The notes: a model not told the origin generated them from the letters alone. A DNA stretch of 64,000 nucleotides from Natrialbaceae archaeon AArc-T1-2 (GCF_030273315.1 NZ_CP127175.1:124001-188000); one strand, 5' to 3'. Positions 34,287 to 42,819 are shown, numbered from the stretch's first letter. Numbers and translations are program-made.

Positions 34287-34703
34287 TTAGCGATCTTCAC
34301 GCTCCATCTCGACGGACTCTGGGGGATCATTCGTTTGTGAACCGTCAGCAGTCCGTTGAACCGACTCTATATCATCGACTTCGAGGAGTTGTTGGACTTT
34401 GTATTCAAACTCGGCCTCAGACAGCTCACCTTCCGCATACCGCCGTTTGAGCGTTTCAAGCGGATCTTCCTCGGAGTTATCTCCGTACTGCTCAGCCTTC
34501 TCTTCTCCCCACCACTCCTCTATAGCCTCCTGATCTCCGATGAGTAACGCGATGAGAGGAGTGATGAATAGCAGACCGATCAGACCCGCGATGAGTAGCC
34601 AGAACTCAGTGAACAGGCCGATAATCATGAGTGAGACGAAGAGTAGGCCGAGAATCTCCGTTGCATTGTCCCTGAGACGACTCAAAGAGGACTCCTGAGG
34701 CAT
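34287..34703 (-). CDS. SHOCT-domain membrane protein
   Basis: 138 aa from ATG 34703. Two closely spaced membrane helices (ILGLLFVSLMIIGLFTEFWLL, then GLIGLLFITPLIALLIG, about residues 18-58) and a C-terminal SHOCT motif (LETLKRRYAEGELSEAEFEYKVQQLLE, about 85-111). SHOCT helices are short oligomerisation units. Common in haloarchaea; substrate or partner unknown. Confidence 0.85.
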   Translation of the reverse strand: MPQESSLSRLRDNATEILGLLFVSLMIIGLFTEFWLLIAGLIGLLFITPLIALLIGDQEAIEEWWGEEKAEQYGDNSEEDPLETLKRRYAEGELSEAEFEYKVQQLLEVDDIESVQRTADGSQTNDPPESVEMEREDR

Positions 34704-34987
34704 ATACAGCACATGGACTGCTCGGTAGAAAAAGTCACCTCTCCATCAGCTTCTCACGTTGACCTCAGCTTCCGTACTGTCTGATTCAGTTGGAATTTGG
34801 ACACTGCCCCTTGACACAGACGCGCGTTGTATCTTGCACCGTGCTCTGAACATCATCCTAAACTGGTAGGATTTTCAGCGGTCAGTTCGCAAGTAGACTG
34901 AGTAGATATCTTAGTAAATAACTCTCCTAGCCCAATAGTGCCGATATTCCTGAATATGGTGATTGTCTCGTCCTCATCAAACGAAAC
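34704..34987. other. Gene-free stretch between the SHOCT gene and a TnpB element
   Basis: About 280 bp with no coding signal that I can support. Composition is more AT-rich than the neighbouring array. It contains the upstream region of the SHOCT gene. Confidence 0.4.
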
Positions 34988-35048
34988 GTATTGACATCCA
35001 CCTCGAAGAGGGGATCCTCCACGCTGGACACTGGTCCACGAGAGTGAC

Positions 35049-36311
35049 TTACGGGTTTGTGCGCTGTTCGTTGGGATTTGTCCCGATTTCGGGGGCGTCT
35101 GTGGCCGAACGCCATTCGTGATTGTCCCACTGGAACCGCACGGGCCGTGCCATCGGCCTGACTTGCTTATTTGTGTTTCGCCTGAGGAACGTCTCTGAGG
35201 CGGTGAGATCTGAGTGTCCTTCGAAGCCACACGGACAGGTTAGTGTCTCTCGATGCCGAACCGTATCGGTTTGCTCTCCACACTCAGGACACGTCTGGCT
35301 CGTCCAAGCTTCACTTTCCTCTTTTACCGCAATCCCATGTTCCTCACAGACCGACTGAAGCTGGTCGATGAACTGCTTGAACGCCCAAAAGTTCTCCAGC
35401 TTCTCGTTGATTTCAGGGGATGGTTGGATTTCGATGACGCCGGTGAGTTCGCCGATGTACACCGTTGCGATCCCCTCGTCGTGCAACCGTTCGACGAGGT
35501 CACGGATGAGGGCCTTCTGGGCATGGGTTCGTCGGCGGGAGCGTTTGCGGTAGAGCCGGCGGATCCGTCGGCTTGTGTCCTGTTCCGGCGGCAACTTGGA
35601 TGACAAGCGACCGATTTCCTCGGTTGTCGATCGGAACTGTTCGAACAGTTTCTCACCGTCGTAGAGATACTGTTCCCCTGTCGTAGTCGTACAGGCAACG
35701 AGATTGTTGATACCGATATCGAGGGCGGCTTCTTCCGAAGCCAGTGCTGAATCCAGTTCCGAGTCGTCGACTGAGACTGGTTGATATGCCCGATAGGTGT
35801 CTTCGACCTCGTCGTATTGAATTTCCAGTCGCCCCTGTTCGCCGGACCACTTCGGATCGCCACGCACCTCCAAACGGAGCCGTTCGTAGTACCCCAGCCC
35901 ATACTCCTCTTTGAGATCCTGGCCGACCGGAATTTCGACTCGGGAGTAGTCGCCCCACTCGATCTCGTACGAATCGTTCCGAACGAACACCCGGAGATCT
36001 CGCCCGTCCTCTTGATTCCCCCAGTAGCCCGGTGGGGACGCGTCTTCACCGCTTTCCAACAGCGCGAAAAACGACTTCCAGGCGGCGTTGTTCTTCCGTG
36101 TCACCGTCTGGACGCCGGCAGCGCCGAGTTGGCCTTTGTACTGTCCGCGAAACTCATTAGTCTCCCAGATGTTCTCGTCATCGAAGAACCGCTGGCGGCG
36201 GGCATAGGTCAGCTCGTTCCAGAAGCTTGCCGTCGCGTCCATGACGTCTTGTAGGAGCGCCTCATCCGACTCGGAGAGGGGACGTACCTCGAAAGTATTG
36301 GTCCGTTTCAT
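35049..36311 (-). CDS. tnpB: TnpB-type RNA-guided nuclease, second type
   Basis: 420 aa from ATG 36311, whose ATG overlaps the stop of the 65-aa gene (ATGA). RuvC residues are Asp in [10 protein letters not shown], Glu in VYIGELTGV and Asp in GHSDLTASE; a zinc finger CPECG…CPCG lies between the last two. It is only distantly similar to the other two TnpBs here, so three lineages are present. It cut short the gene at 36589-36704. Confidence 0.88.
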   Translation of the reverse strand: MKRTNTFEVRPLSESDEALLQDVMDATASFWNELTYARRQRFFDDENIWETNEFRGQYKGQLGAAGVQTVTRKNNAAWKSFFALLESGEDASPPGYWGNQEDGRDLRVFVRNDSYEIEWGDYSRVEIPVGQDLKEEYGLGYYERLRLEVRGDPKWSGEQGRLEIQYDEVEDTYRAYQPVSVDDSELDSALASEEAALDIGINNLVACTTTTGEQYLYDGEKLFEQFRSTTEEIGRLSSKLPPEQDTSRRIRRLYRKRSRRRTHAQKALIRDLVERLHDEGIATVYIGELTGVIEIQPSPEINEKLENFWAFKQFIDQLQSVCEEHGIAVKEESEAWTSQTCPECGEQTDTVRHRETLTCPCGFEGHSDLTASETFLRRNTNKQVRPMARPVRFQWDNHEWRSATDAPEIGTNPNEQRTNP

Positions 36312-36505
36312 CGCTTGCTTACTTCCTGCTGGTCGGGTTGCTCCCACCGGCGCGGGATGTAGCCGAACCGTTCGATCTCGGCGGCCTGTTCACGGAGAAG
36401 CCCGACGAGGACTTGCTCTGGAACGCCTGCCTGTGCTTGTTCGACCAACAGACTCTGAAGTCCCTCACGAGCATCCTCGATGGCTACGGGGTCGTTATCG
36501 CCCAT
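36308..36505 (-). CDS. Small protein coupled to TnpB
   Basis: 65 aa, helical, charged ([49 protein letters not shown]). Stop overlaps the tnpB start by 4 bp, which argues for translation. I do not know the family; a small accessory protein ahead of tnpB recurs in haloarchaeal elements of this kind, so a regulatory or RNA-binding role is possible. Confidence 0.65.
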   Translation of the reverse strand: MGDNDPVAIEDAREGLQSLLVEQAQAGVPEQVLVGLLREQAAEIERFGYIPRRWEQPDQQEVSKR

Positions 36506-36588
36506 CGGTGCGCTCCCGGGTATCCCCGATTTCGTATTTGAATGTTGGCGACGCCATCCGGCTCTGAGAGTTACGGTGACTTCGATCG

Positions 36589-36704
36589 AAGACGGCGCCG
36601 GCGTGTGGGTCCGCGCCGACTAGGCGGTCGAACACCGACTTTCCGGTGGCCAGCGCGTCGTCGTGCGTCGATGCCTCTACTAGTGCGTAAATCACCATGT
36701 GCAT
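36589..36704 (-). pseudogene. Truncated relative of the MVIYALVEAS gene
   Basis: From ATG 36704 it reads MHMVIYALVEASTHDDALAT…, ending DPHAGAVFD, closely matching the first 38 residues of the gene at 33096-33581, then changes into unrelated codons at the TnpB element border. The rest of the gene is not in the window. It keeps its own leader hairpin (36756-36778). Confidence 0.85.
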
Positions 36705-36755
36705 CTCGAACACCTCGAAACGCCGACGCACCGGGTGTCGTTGCTCGCTCCAGCT

Positions 36756-36785
36756 GCGCCGGCACCCATCGCCGGCGCTCGAAAA
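36756..36785 (-). repeat. Leader hairpin of the truncated gene
   Basis: GCGCCGGC (36756-36763) and GCCGGCGC (36771-36778), 8-bp perfect stem, loop ACCCATC identical to that at 29894-29900, then TCGAAAACG. Confidence 0.8.
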
Positions 36786-36807
36786 CGCTTCTCGTGACGG
36801 CGGATTC

Positions 36808-37224
36808 TCAGGACTCGTCCGCTCGTTCGACAGTGATGGTTAGATCGCCCGACGCGTAGTCGGCCTCGAAGTCGACGGTGAACGCATCCGAGTCGTACGC
36901 GGCGTGGTAGGCACGGTGTCGTTCGAGCGACCCCGTCGCCTTGAAGTGGAAGAATGCGGCCGCCGTGTAGGGCTTACTCTGTGTTTCGACCTGCGACTCG
37001 ACGGATGCGGGGAGCGCGATTTGTGGTGTGTCCGTGTCGATACTCGCAGCGAACGCCTTCGCTTCCTCGACGGTCGCCTGCGAATGTGCGGGCGTCTCGC
37101 CGGTGAGCACGTTTACCGGCGTCTCGGTATCGTCGGTGAACAGGACGTCTTCGAAGGTGTGTGTCCCGAGGATCGCCTCGGGATCCAACTCGCAGTCGTG
37201 AAACGGGTCGTCCTCTGAGGTCAT
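36808..37224 (-). CDS. Conserved haloarchaeal plasmid protein
   Basis: 138 aa, acidic. AHSQATVEEAKAFAASIDTDTPQIALPASVESQVETQSKPYTAAAFFHFKATGSLERHRAYHAAYDSDAFTVDFEADYASGDLTI suggests an alpha/beta fold; no known domain. Part of the same-strand array with its own leader hairpin. Confidence 0.7.
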   Translation of the reverse strand: MTSEDDPFHDCELDPEAILGTHTFEDVLFTDDTETPVNVLTGETPAHSQATVEEAKAFAASIDTDTPQIALPASVESQVETQSKPYTAAAFFHFKATGSLERHRAYHAAYDSDAFTVDFEADYASGDLTITVERADES

Positions 37225-37243
37225 CGAATCACGAGCCTACGGC

Positions 37244-37273
37244 GGGGCTCAGTCCTTTCTGCCCCAGAAAAAC
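37244..37273 (-). repeat. Leader hairpin of the 138-aa gene
   Basis: GGGGC (37244-37248) and GCCCC (37261-37265), then AGAAAAACC. Here the stem polarity is reversed relative to most members (G-rich arm first on the plus strand), yet pairing is kept. Confidence 0.65.
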
Positions 37274-37356
37274 CACCATCTGCTTCGACACAGATCGGTC
37301 TACGAATGTATAGAGGCAAGCCACGCCACGCAAATCTACTGGCGAAGCTCTGGCTG

Positions 37357-37417
37357 ATTTGGATAGGCTATTCGAGACAGAGCTATCTTAGAGTATACTT
37401 CCACATATTTGGATAGG
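37357..37417. promoter_or_regulatory. Two direct repeats upstream of fic
   Basis: ATTTGGATAGG occurs at 37357-37367 and 37407-37417, exactly 50 bp apart (about five helical turns). A TATA-like TTATCTATAT follows at about 37433-37442. Candidate regulator binding sites for the Fic gene. Confidence 0.55.
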
Positions 37418-37469
37418 GGATTGGCCATATCGTTATCTATATCTGTGTCAGGGCGTGAATTGGATAATA

Positions 37470-38630
37470 ATGCGGCCTGAAGACTTTGCTGAAAACCCGC
37501 CTGGCGAGGTTGAGATGGTCGATGGGATTTTTGCCTTCAGCCCGGATCCGCTCCCACCGGATCTTGGCGCGACCCATGACCTCCTTACCGAGAACGGGGA
37601 TGCGATGTACGCCGTGGGCCAGCTCTCGGATTTGGACACGTGGCTCGATTCACCGGAGGTCATTCTGAGTCCGCTCATCCACCGCGAGGCTGTGGATTCC
37701 TCGAATATTGAGACGACGACGCGGCTCACACTCTCGGATATTTATCGGCGAGAAGCTGGCGAGGAGCCTGGGACGACTGCAACAGAGCGTGCTGACATCA
37801 CGGAGGCCCAGAATTATGTTGAGGCGATCACAACAGGGATCGAATCGCTTCGGGAGGGTGCTGCGTTGGATCGGGAGTTACTGTGTCGGCTACACGAAAT
37901 TTTGCTACAGGGGGCCCGTGGTGAGCAGAAGAACCCAGGCGAATTTCGTGAGGATCTTGTGGGTATCGATGAACCAGGGACACCACTTAGTGAGGCACGA
38001 TTTGTCCCGGCACCGCCGGCGAGTATTCCGTACGCTCTCCGGAGCCTGCTCCAGTACATCCGATCAGGGCCGACATACGCGCCGTTAGTCGATTTGGCGC
38101 TTATACATTATCAATTTGAGACGATCCATCCATTTCAGGACGGTAACGGACGGCTCGGTCGCCTCCTTGTGATGCTGGCGCTCTACAAGTGGGATCTACT
38201 ACCTGGCCCGTATCTCTATCCCTCGTCGTATTTCAACGCGAATCGTGATGCCTATCTCAACAGACTCCTAGCCGTAAGTCGCGATGGGGCCTGGACGGAG
38301 TGGGTATCGTTCTTTGTGCAGGCGATTGCCGAACAGGGTCGTGAGGCGTATACTGTTGCTCGAGAACTGCTTGCTCTCCGTGATCGCTACCGGGAGCAGT
38401 ACCAGGGCCAAGGTGTCGTCATTCGGGAACTCATCGATTTTATCATCGAACATCCCTATCTCACCGAACCACAGGCAGTCTCGGCGCTCGACCGGTCACA
38501 ACCGGCGGTCAATCAGGCTATCCGCCGCCTCTGGGATGACGATGTGTTGCAAGAGACAACTGGTCAACAGCGCAACCGTCGATATGAAGCCCCCGCAGTA
38601 TTGGAGGTCGTCGAACCGTACAATCCTTAA
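37470..38630 (+). CDS. Fic-domain protein (AMPylase-type, class II inhibition)
   Basis: 386 aa from ATG 37470 (GTG 37455 is an alternative). The Fic motif HPFQDGNGRLGR starts at His220, complete for transfer of AMP. The N-terminal inhibitory motif SSNIE is at 77-81, placing it in the self-inhibited class where Glu blocks ATP. A C-terminal winged helix (PYLTEPQAVSALDRSQPAVNQAIRRLWDDDVLQETTGQ) suggests DNA-binding autoregulation. Stand-alone Fic/HTH proteins of this type are common regulators or toxins on plasmids. Its stop overlaps the stop of DUF6735. Confidence 0.92.
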   Translation: MRPEDFAENPPGEVEMVDGIFAFSPDPLPPDLGATHDLLTENGDAMYAVGQLSDLDTWLDSPEVILSPLIHREAVDSSNIETTTRLTLSDIYRREAGEEPGTTATERADITEAQNYVEAITTGIESLREGAALDRELLCRLHEILLQGARGEQKNPGEFREDLVGIDEPGTPLSEARFVPAPPASIPYALRSLLQYIRSGPTYAPLVDLALIHYQFETIHPFQDGNGRLGRLLVMLALYKWDLLPGPYLYPSSYFNANRDAYLNRLLAVSRDGAWTEWVSFFVQAIAEQGREAYTVARELLALRDRYREQYQGQGVVIRELIDFIIEHPYLTEPQAVSALDRSQPAVNQAIRRLWDDDVLQETTGQQRNRRYEAPAVLEVVEPYNP

Positions 38631-39277
38631 TCGGGACGAACCGGGTTGTGAGAGGAGTTGGGGATGAGCAACTCCTGTCGCTTCCCGACCCACTCGGCCA
38701 GCTTCCGTTTCAGGTACTGTCTCGCCGTCGACGGCGTGAAGACGCCCCTGTCGAGCATATCGCCGACGATGTCTTTGAGGGCCGCGAACTGTCCCTGCAG
38801 GTGGCCATCGCCGACCGGCTCGCCGTCGTACCAGCGCACCGTCGCGAGCGCGCCGTTCCCGACCGTTGCTCCCTGTTCGACTGTCTCCGAGTCGTACTGC
38901 AGGCCGAACCACAGCGTCCGGTAGGCGGTCACCTCGAACGTCGTCGACACCACGAAGAACGCCTCGTGGTGGAGGTAGTCGAGGTGGTCAGCGACGATCT
39001 CGCCGAGGGTGAGCCCGGTGGCGCGGGGCTTCGGCTCGACGATCGTCGACGGGCGGTCTTCGCCGGCGAGGTAGCCGTCGACGGCATCTGCCTCGAGGCC
39101 ATCGGCAAGCTCTGCGAGGAGCTGTTTCGCCCACTTGGAGTCGGTGTCGTCGCCACCGAACGGCGACTCAGCCGAGATTCGGTGCTTGAGCTTCAGGTTC
39201 GCTGCGCCCCAATGGCTGTAGTGGAGCGTGTACTGTCCGTCTGTGCGTTCGTACGCAACGAGTGCGCGGTGTCCCAT
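38627..39277 (-). CDS. DUF6735-type protein
   Basis: 216 aa, starting MGHRALVAYERTDGQYTLHY, the family signature, with SHWGAANLKLKHRIS and a middle domain ending TARQYLKRKLAEWV. Found on many haloarchaeal plasmids; function unknown. Convergent with fic (4-bp overlap of stop codons). Confidence 0.8.
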   Translation of the reverse strand: MGHRALVAYERTDGQYTLHYSHWGAANLKLKHRISAESPFGGDDTDSKWAKQLLAELADGLEADAVDGYLAGEDRPSTIVEPKPRATGLTLGEIVADHLDYLHHEAFFVVSTTFEVTAYRTLWFGLQYDSETVEQGATVGNGALATVRWYDGEPVGDGHLQGQFAALKDIVGDMLDRGVFTPSTARQYLKRKLAEWVGKRQELLIPNSSHNPVRPD

Positions 39278-39312
39278 CGAGCAATCACCTCACGGAGCGA
39301 CCGCGACTGGAT

Positions 39313-39343
39313 CGCCCCGCACCCCTCCTGGGGTACGAACAAC
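39313..39343 (-). repeat. Leader hairpin of the DUF6735 gene
   Basis: CCCC (39315-39318) and GGGG (39330-39333), loop GCACCCCTCCT, then TACGAACAAC. Confidence 0.7.
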
Positions 39344-39344
39344 C

Positions 39345-39725
39345 CTACTCGTCGATCGGATCGGGAGAATTGAGGTCTGCGTGGAGGACTTCGCCGTCGC
39401 GAACGACGTACCGCTGCGCCAGCACAGGGAAGCGGCACTTGGTGAACCCCGCCGTCTGGATATCGAACTCTTCGTCGGCTTCGAGGTGGTTGGCGAGTTC
39501 TCGCAGGAATTCGTGGGTCACGATGCCGCCCTCGTAGTCTGGGAGGCCGTTCTCCCGCACCTCGTACACTTCAAAATCGTCGTATCCCCAGATAGAGAAT
39601 TCTCTGTCCTCAGTGACTTCCCAGCTGAGGGTGCCGAAACAGTGGTTCTCACAGAGCTCACGAACTGTCTGTGGATCGGTGACGACTGCGCTGCTCGATG
39701 TCGTCGCTGCTTGGAGCGTGGCCAT
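39345..39725 (-). CDS. Conserved haloarchaeal plasmid protein
   Basis: 126 aa, alpha/beta, with GTLSWEVTEDREFSIWGYDDFEVYEVRENGLPDYEGGIVTHEFLRELANHLEADEEFDIQTAGFTKCRFPVLAQRYVV. No domain recognised. Same-strand array member between DUF6735 and the 64-aa gene. Confidence 0.7.
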   Translation of the reverse strand: MATLQAATTSSSAVVTDPQTVRELCENHCFGTLSWEVTEDREFSIWGYDDFEVYEVRENGLPDYEGGIVTHEFLRELANHLEADEEFDIQTAGFTKCRFPVLAQRYVVRDGEVLHADLNSPDPIDE

Positions 39726-39744
39726 AGGTTACCTGCAGGGCGTA

Positions 39745-39771
39745 TATCGCCCCGCGCCCCCGTCGGGGCGA
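39745..39771 (-). repeat. Leader hairpin of the 126-aa gene
   Basis: ATCGCCCC (39745-39752) and GGGGCGAT (39764-39771), 8-bp perfect stem, loop GCGCCCCCGTC. The following A-run is replaced by AATCACTCACC. Confidence 0.75.
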
Positions 39772-39774
39772 TAA

Positions 39775-39969
39775 TCACTCACCACCCCTGCTCTGCGAGG
39801 TTTCCGCAGCTGTTCGGTCTGCTCCCGTGAGGGGACTGGCGTCCTCAAGGATGGCTCTGGCACGCTCAATTTGCTCGCGATCGTCGCCCTCCAGTTGTTC
39901 GATATCGATGCTGTTGAGATTGCTGAGCGCTCGATGCAGCCGATACCCGGGTGTGTCCCGTGGATCCAT
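39775..39969 (-). CDS. Small helical protein
   Basis: 64 aa, MDPRDTPGYRLHRALSNLNS…, mostly helical and acidic. No family recognised. It is the first gene downstream of inverted repeat 6 and its leader hairpin, which supports it as a real transcribed gene. Confidence 0.6.
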   Translation of the reverse strand: MDPRDTPGYRLHRALSNLNSIDIEQLEGDDREQIERARAILEDASPLTGADRTAAETSQSRGGE

Positions 39970-39974
39970 TGGAA

Positions 39975-40005
39975 GCGCCTCCAGGGCCTGTTGGCGCAGA
40001 AAAAC
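39975..40005 (-). repeat. Leader hairpin of the 64-aa gene
   Basis: GCGCC (39975-39979) and GGCGC (39993-39997), then AGAAAAAC. Confidence 0.7.
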
Positions 40006-40046
40006 TCGAGGGAGTCGGCGGTGTGTCCGCGGTCAATTGCGGCTGA

Positions 40047-40088
40047 TTAACCAACACTGGATTTGATATGATGTGATATGTTGGTTAA
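40047..40088. repeat. Module-boundary inverted repeat 6
   Basis: TTAACCAACA at 40047-40056 and TGTTGGTTAA at 40079-40088, perfect arms, 22-bp AT-rich spacer. 19 bp after the end of the 310-aa gene. Confidence 0.9.
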
Positions 40089-40106
40089 TCTGATAGACAG
40101 CGGGAG

Positions 40107-41039
40107 TCACTCTGGAGCCGGTCCGAAACGAGCTGTTCCGCAGGCCTGACACTGCCAAATCGGGTTGCCGTCCCCGGCCTCTTCGGGAAGCTGTTCGCGG
40201 TCGCTGAAGCGGTGGGGCGTCGTCTCGTCACAGCGTCTACAATGAATGTGCTCTGTATTCGATCTCTGGCTCTTCCGGGGTTTCGTTCGATTTTCAGCCG
40301 GGTGCTTCTCGGCCCCAAGTATCGGGATCAGCCACCGTTCACCATCCGCGGTATCGGTCCAAGACTCGATCTGCTCTCTGTTCAGAACGCTGCGGCCGCT
40401 CTCATCATACAACCGCGACAGCGTTCGTTCACCGTCGCTGTGGCCACTCTCATCAGCGCGGTCAATATGCTTCACCGCAACCGACAGGAGCTTCCGACCC
40501 TGCTCCGTTTCGATGCGGACTGCTGCGGGAAGCTCGTCCCACGTCTCGTGGCGAGTAGTCACCGGTGTTTCGGCTACGTCGTCGATGAGCTGGCAGTCCT
40601 CGAGTGGATTCACCCTACGCCGCTGGAGGAGCGTACACGCCGCTGCTCCTTTCGCGAGTGCTGTGTAGTCGCACGTTGCTTCAACAACGGCGAAGATGAT
40701 CCGGGGAACGGGAGTCGGAGCTGTATGCTCGTCACCGGTTGTATCGGCGGACTCAATATGGTGTTCGAGGCAGGTGGCACACTTGCGTTGGTCCGCTGGG
40801 ATCGGCTGTCCACACCCGCGACACGCTTTCGACGTTAACTCCTCGGCGTTCGGATAGCCCGTCGCATCAAGCCGATCGTATGATTCGTCTCTCGACTCGA
40901 GAGACTGATCCGGGACGTGGGTGGCTTCTCCACGGGGCTGAAACGCCTCTCGGTCGAGTTGTCGATTCGATTTCTCCGTCACGCTGACGGGTTCATTTGT
41001 TTTCGTATTTAAATCTCCGCGAGAATAGTCAGAAGACAT
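40107..41039 (-). CDS. Double zinc-ribbon protein
   Basis: 310 aa. First zinc knuckle CRGCGQPIPADQRKCATC at about 91-108, second at the C-terminus (CRRCDETTPHRF…WQCQACG). Middle: ATCDYTALAKGAAACTLLQ, a mixed fold related in layout to the MVIYALVEAS family (sequence-level link weak). Basic and acidic stretches alternate. It lies 36 bp downstream of TFB on the same strand, possibly as one unit. Confidence 0.65.
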   Translation of the reverse strand: MSSDYSRGDLNTKTNEPVSVTEKSNRQLDREAFQPRGEATHVPDQSLESRDESYDRLDATGYPNAEELTSKACRGCGQPIPADQRKCATCLEHHIESADTTGDEHTAPTPVPRIIFAVVEATCDYTALAKGAAACTLLQRRRVNPLEDCQLIDDVAETPVTTRHETWDELPAAVRIETEQGRKLLSVAVKHIDRADESGHSDGERTLSRLYDESGRSVLNREQIESWTDTADGERWLIPILGAEKHPAENRTKPRKSQRSNTEHIHCRRCDETTPHRFSDREQLPEEAGDGNPIWQCQACGTARFGPAPE

Positions 41040-41075
41040 CGGTTAGACCTCGATGTGTTCCGCTCGGCGACCCAC

Positions 41076-42008
41076 TCAGCAATACTGGTTTAGGAGCGTA
41101 TTGTGATGCGTTCGGATCGTCACCGGCGTGGTATCAGCGACCTCCGCGAGATCCGTCTGCGTCACGTAACATCCCGTCTCTTGGGCTGCCGTGTACAGGC
41201 AAGCCGCTGCAAACCCTGTCGGCTGGACACCGGTCACGGCGCCGTCGCGTTCAGATGTTTCGGCGAACTGTTCGGCCTGTCGTCGAACGCGATCCGGCAG
41301 CTCCAGCGCTGACGCGAACCGTCCGACGAATGCCGCTGGCCGCATCGGTGGCGTCGGAAGGTTGAGTTCCCTGTTCAGGACTTTGTAGGCGTTTCGGAGG
41401 CTCGAGAACTCACACCGTGCGTACTCCTCGATGTCGTCGACGGTCCAGGTCAGGCCGTTACAGCGAATCGTCCCGTACACACTCGCGGCAGCCATACTGT
41501 CGATCGACCGCCCACGGAGGAGATCCTCCTCCTGTGCGCTCCGGAAGAGCTGACACGCCTGATTACGGACGCCATCCCCGAGTTCGAGACAGCTCGCGAT
41601 CCGCCGGACCTCGCCGAGCCCGTGCGCCAGGTTCTGCTCCCACTTCGAGCGCCACCGACCTCGCCGTTGCTCGCGGCGGAGCCGGTGCAGCTGTCGGCGC
41701 TTGTCGCCTGACAGGGTGTTTCCGTTCGCGTCTGTGTTCCGACCGACCGTCGTCGAGAGGCCACGGTCGTGGCGGGCGGGGGTGAGGGGAGCCCCGGTTC
41801 GTTCCGGGTTCGACTCCGCGTCTCCGTAGTCGCGCCACTCCGGGCCACGGTCGATCGGTTGTTCATCGATGACCAGCCCACAGTCGTCACACACTGTTTC
41901 CACCGTGTTTGTCCTCACGTGACCGTCGCACTCGGGACACTGACCCGCCTGTTCGTCGTCCTGTACGTCCTCGTCGAACGTCGTCTCGTAGATATCACTG
42001 ATCGCCAT
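41076..42008 (-). CDS. tfb: Transcription initiation factor TFB
   Basis: 310 aa from ATG 42008. N-terminal zinc ribbon CPECDG…CDDCG (about 22-42), a B-finger region (RGPEWRDYG…APLTPARHDRGLSTTVG) and two cyclin-like repeats (about 110-300) for TBP and BRE contact. Extra TFBs are usual in haloarchaea and give alternative promoter choice. A plasmid-borne copy within this array could direct transcription of the array itself, but that is inferred. It has one of the strongest leader hairpins. Confidence 0.92.
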   Translation of the reverse strand: MAISDIYETTFDEDVQDDEQAGQCPECDGHVRTNTVETVCDDCGLVIDEQPIDRGPEWRDYGDAESNPERTGAPLTPARHDRGLSTTVGRNTDANGNTLSGDKRRQLHRLRREQRRGRWRSKWEQNLAHGLGEVRRIASCLELGDGVRNQACQLFRSAQEEDLLRGRSIDSMAAASVYGTIRCNGLTWTVDDIEEYARCEFSSLRNAYKVLNRELNLPTPPMRPAAFVGRFASALELPDRVRRQAEQFAETSERDGAVTGVQPTGFAAACLYTAAQETGCYVTQTDLAEVADTTPVTIRTHHNTLLNQYC

Positions 42009-42044
42009 ACGCGAATCACCAGTTGAAGCGCTCGCGACTGCGAC

Positions 42045-42074
42045 GAGCCCCTCACCCATCGAGGGGCTCAAAAA
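42045..42074 (-). repeat. Leader hairpin of tfb
   Basis: GAGCCCC (42045-42051) and GGGGCTC (42063-42069), 7-bp perfect stem, loop TCACCCATCGA, then AAAAACC. Confidence 0.8.
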
Positions 42075-42255
42075 CCACCGCAATGCGTCTCTACAATCGG
42101 ATTCTTATCGGAGTCGGAGGAAGCGGAGGATCCTGTCGACTCCGTTCTTGAGCTTCCGTTTGCAGGCGGCGTTGAGATCTTCGTTCAGCACGGCAACCTC
42201 GGAGTTGGGATTAATCAGACGTACTTTTCTGTAGTAGCAGTAACAGTAGATTAGT

Positions 42256-42687
42256 ATGGAGTTGGAACGAGGTTGGCGGGGTGATGCGTCTGAAGCCTTA
42301 GTCGCAGCAAATATCCTTCGAAATGGGTATGGTGTAGCTTATCCACACGGCCACGAGCAGAAATATGACCTGATAATCGACGTTGGGTGGGACCTGTTGC
42401 GAATTCAGGTAAAAACCGCGAGCGACTATGATGAATACCGTTACGAGCTTGAAATCTCTCCAGAAAGGTATCCCGATGGAACAGTCGATATATTTGCTGG
42501 TGCCATTCACGAAGAGGGCACGGCGATATATGTGCCTGCTCACGAATTGGAAAAGACGCAACGCGTAAATTTCAATCCTCCTGAGGAAATGCCCAGCGAT
42601 TGGCATCGTGAACAGGCAAACCTCCCCGGAGAGTTCTCGATAGATGAGGCACTCCGCAAAATTCGAGAGGGCCCCGATTCTCAGTAA
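42256..42687 (+). CDS. PD-(D/E)XK nuclease-like protein
   Basis: 143 aa, ERGWRGDASEALVAANILRNGYGVAYPHGHEQKYDLIIDVGWDLLRIQVKTA: the D in KYDLII and the Q-x-K of RIQVKT form the metal site typical of the small archaeal PD-(D/E)XK family (PF11645-like). No methyltransferase neighbour. Orientation is opposite to the array; base composition is lower in GC, suggesting cargo acquired separately. Confidence 0.8.
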   Translation: MELERGWRGDASEALVAANILRNGYGVAYPHGHEQKYDLIIDVGWDLLRIQVKTASDYDEYRYELEISPERYPDGTVDIFAGAIHEEGTAIYVPAHELEKTQRVNFNPPEEMPSDWHREQANLPGEFSIDEALRKIREGPDSQ

Positions 42688-42819
42688 CGCGGTTCGCTGG
42701 CTATCCTGTTCTTGAGGTTGTGGCTGCGCGCGCAGCGCAGCGAGCACGGAGCGGAGGGTGGGGCGGTGGGGCTTGGGTCGGTCCGGCACACATCAAAAAA
42801 AGACGGCCGCCTCGACCCG

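Larger units (their letters stand above)
34988..36588. mobile_element. TnpB-only element of the IS200/IS605 superfamily
   Basis: The left end downstream of tnpB has a hairpin-forming sequence (complement of GTGGAGGATCCCCTCTTCG, about 35003-35021) followed by the GGATGTCAAT-like terminus typical of haloarchaeal IS1341-type right ends. The other border is where the truncated gene at 36589-36704 loses its similarity to its full-length relative. Contains a 65-aa gene and tnpB; no transposase A. Confidence 0.65.
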
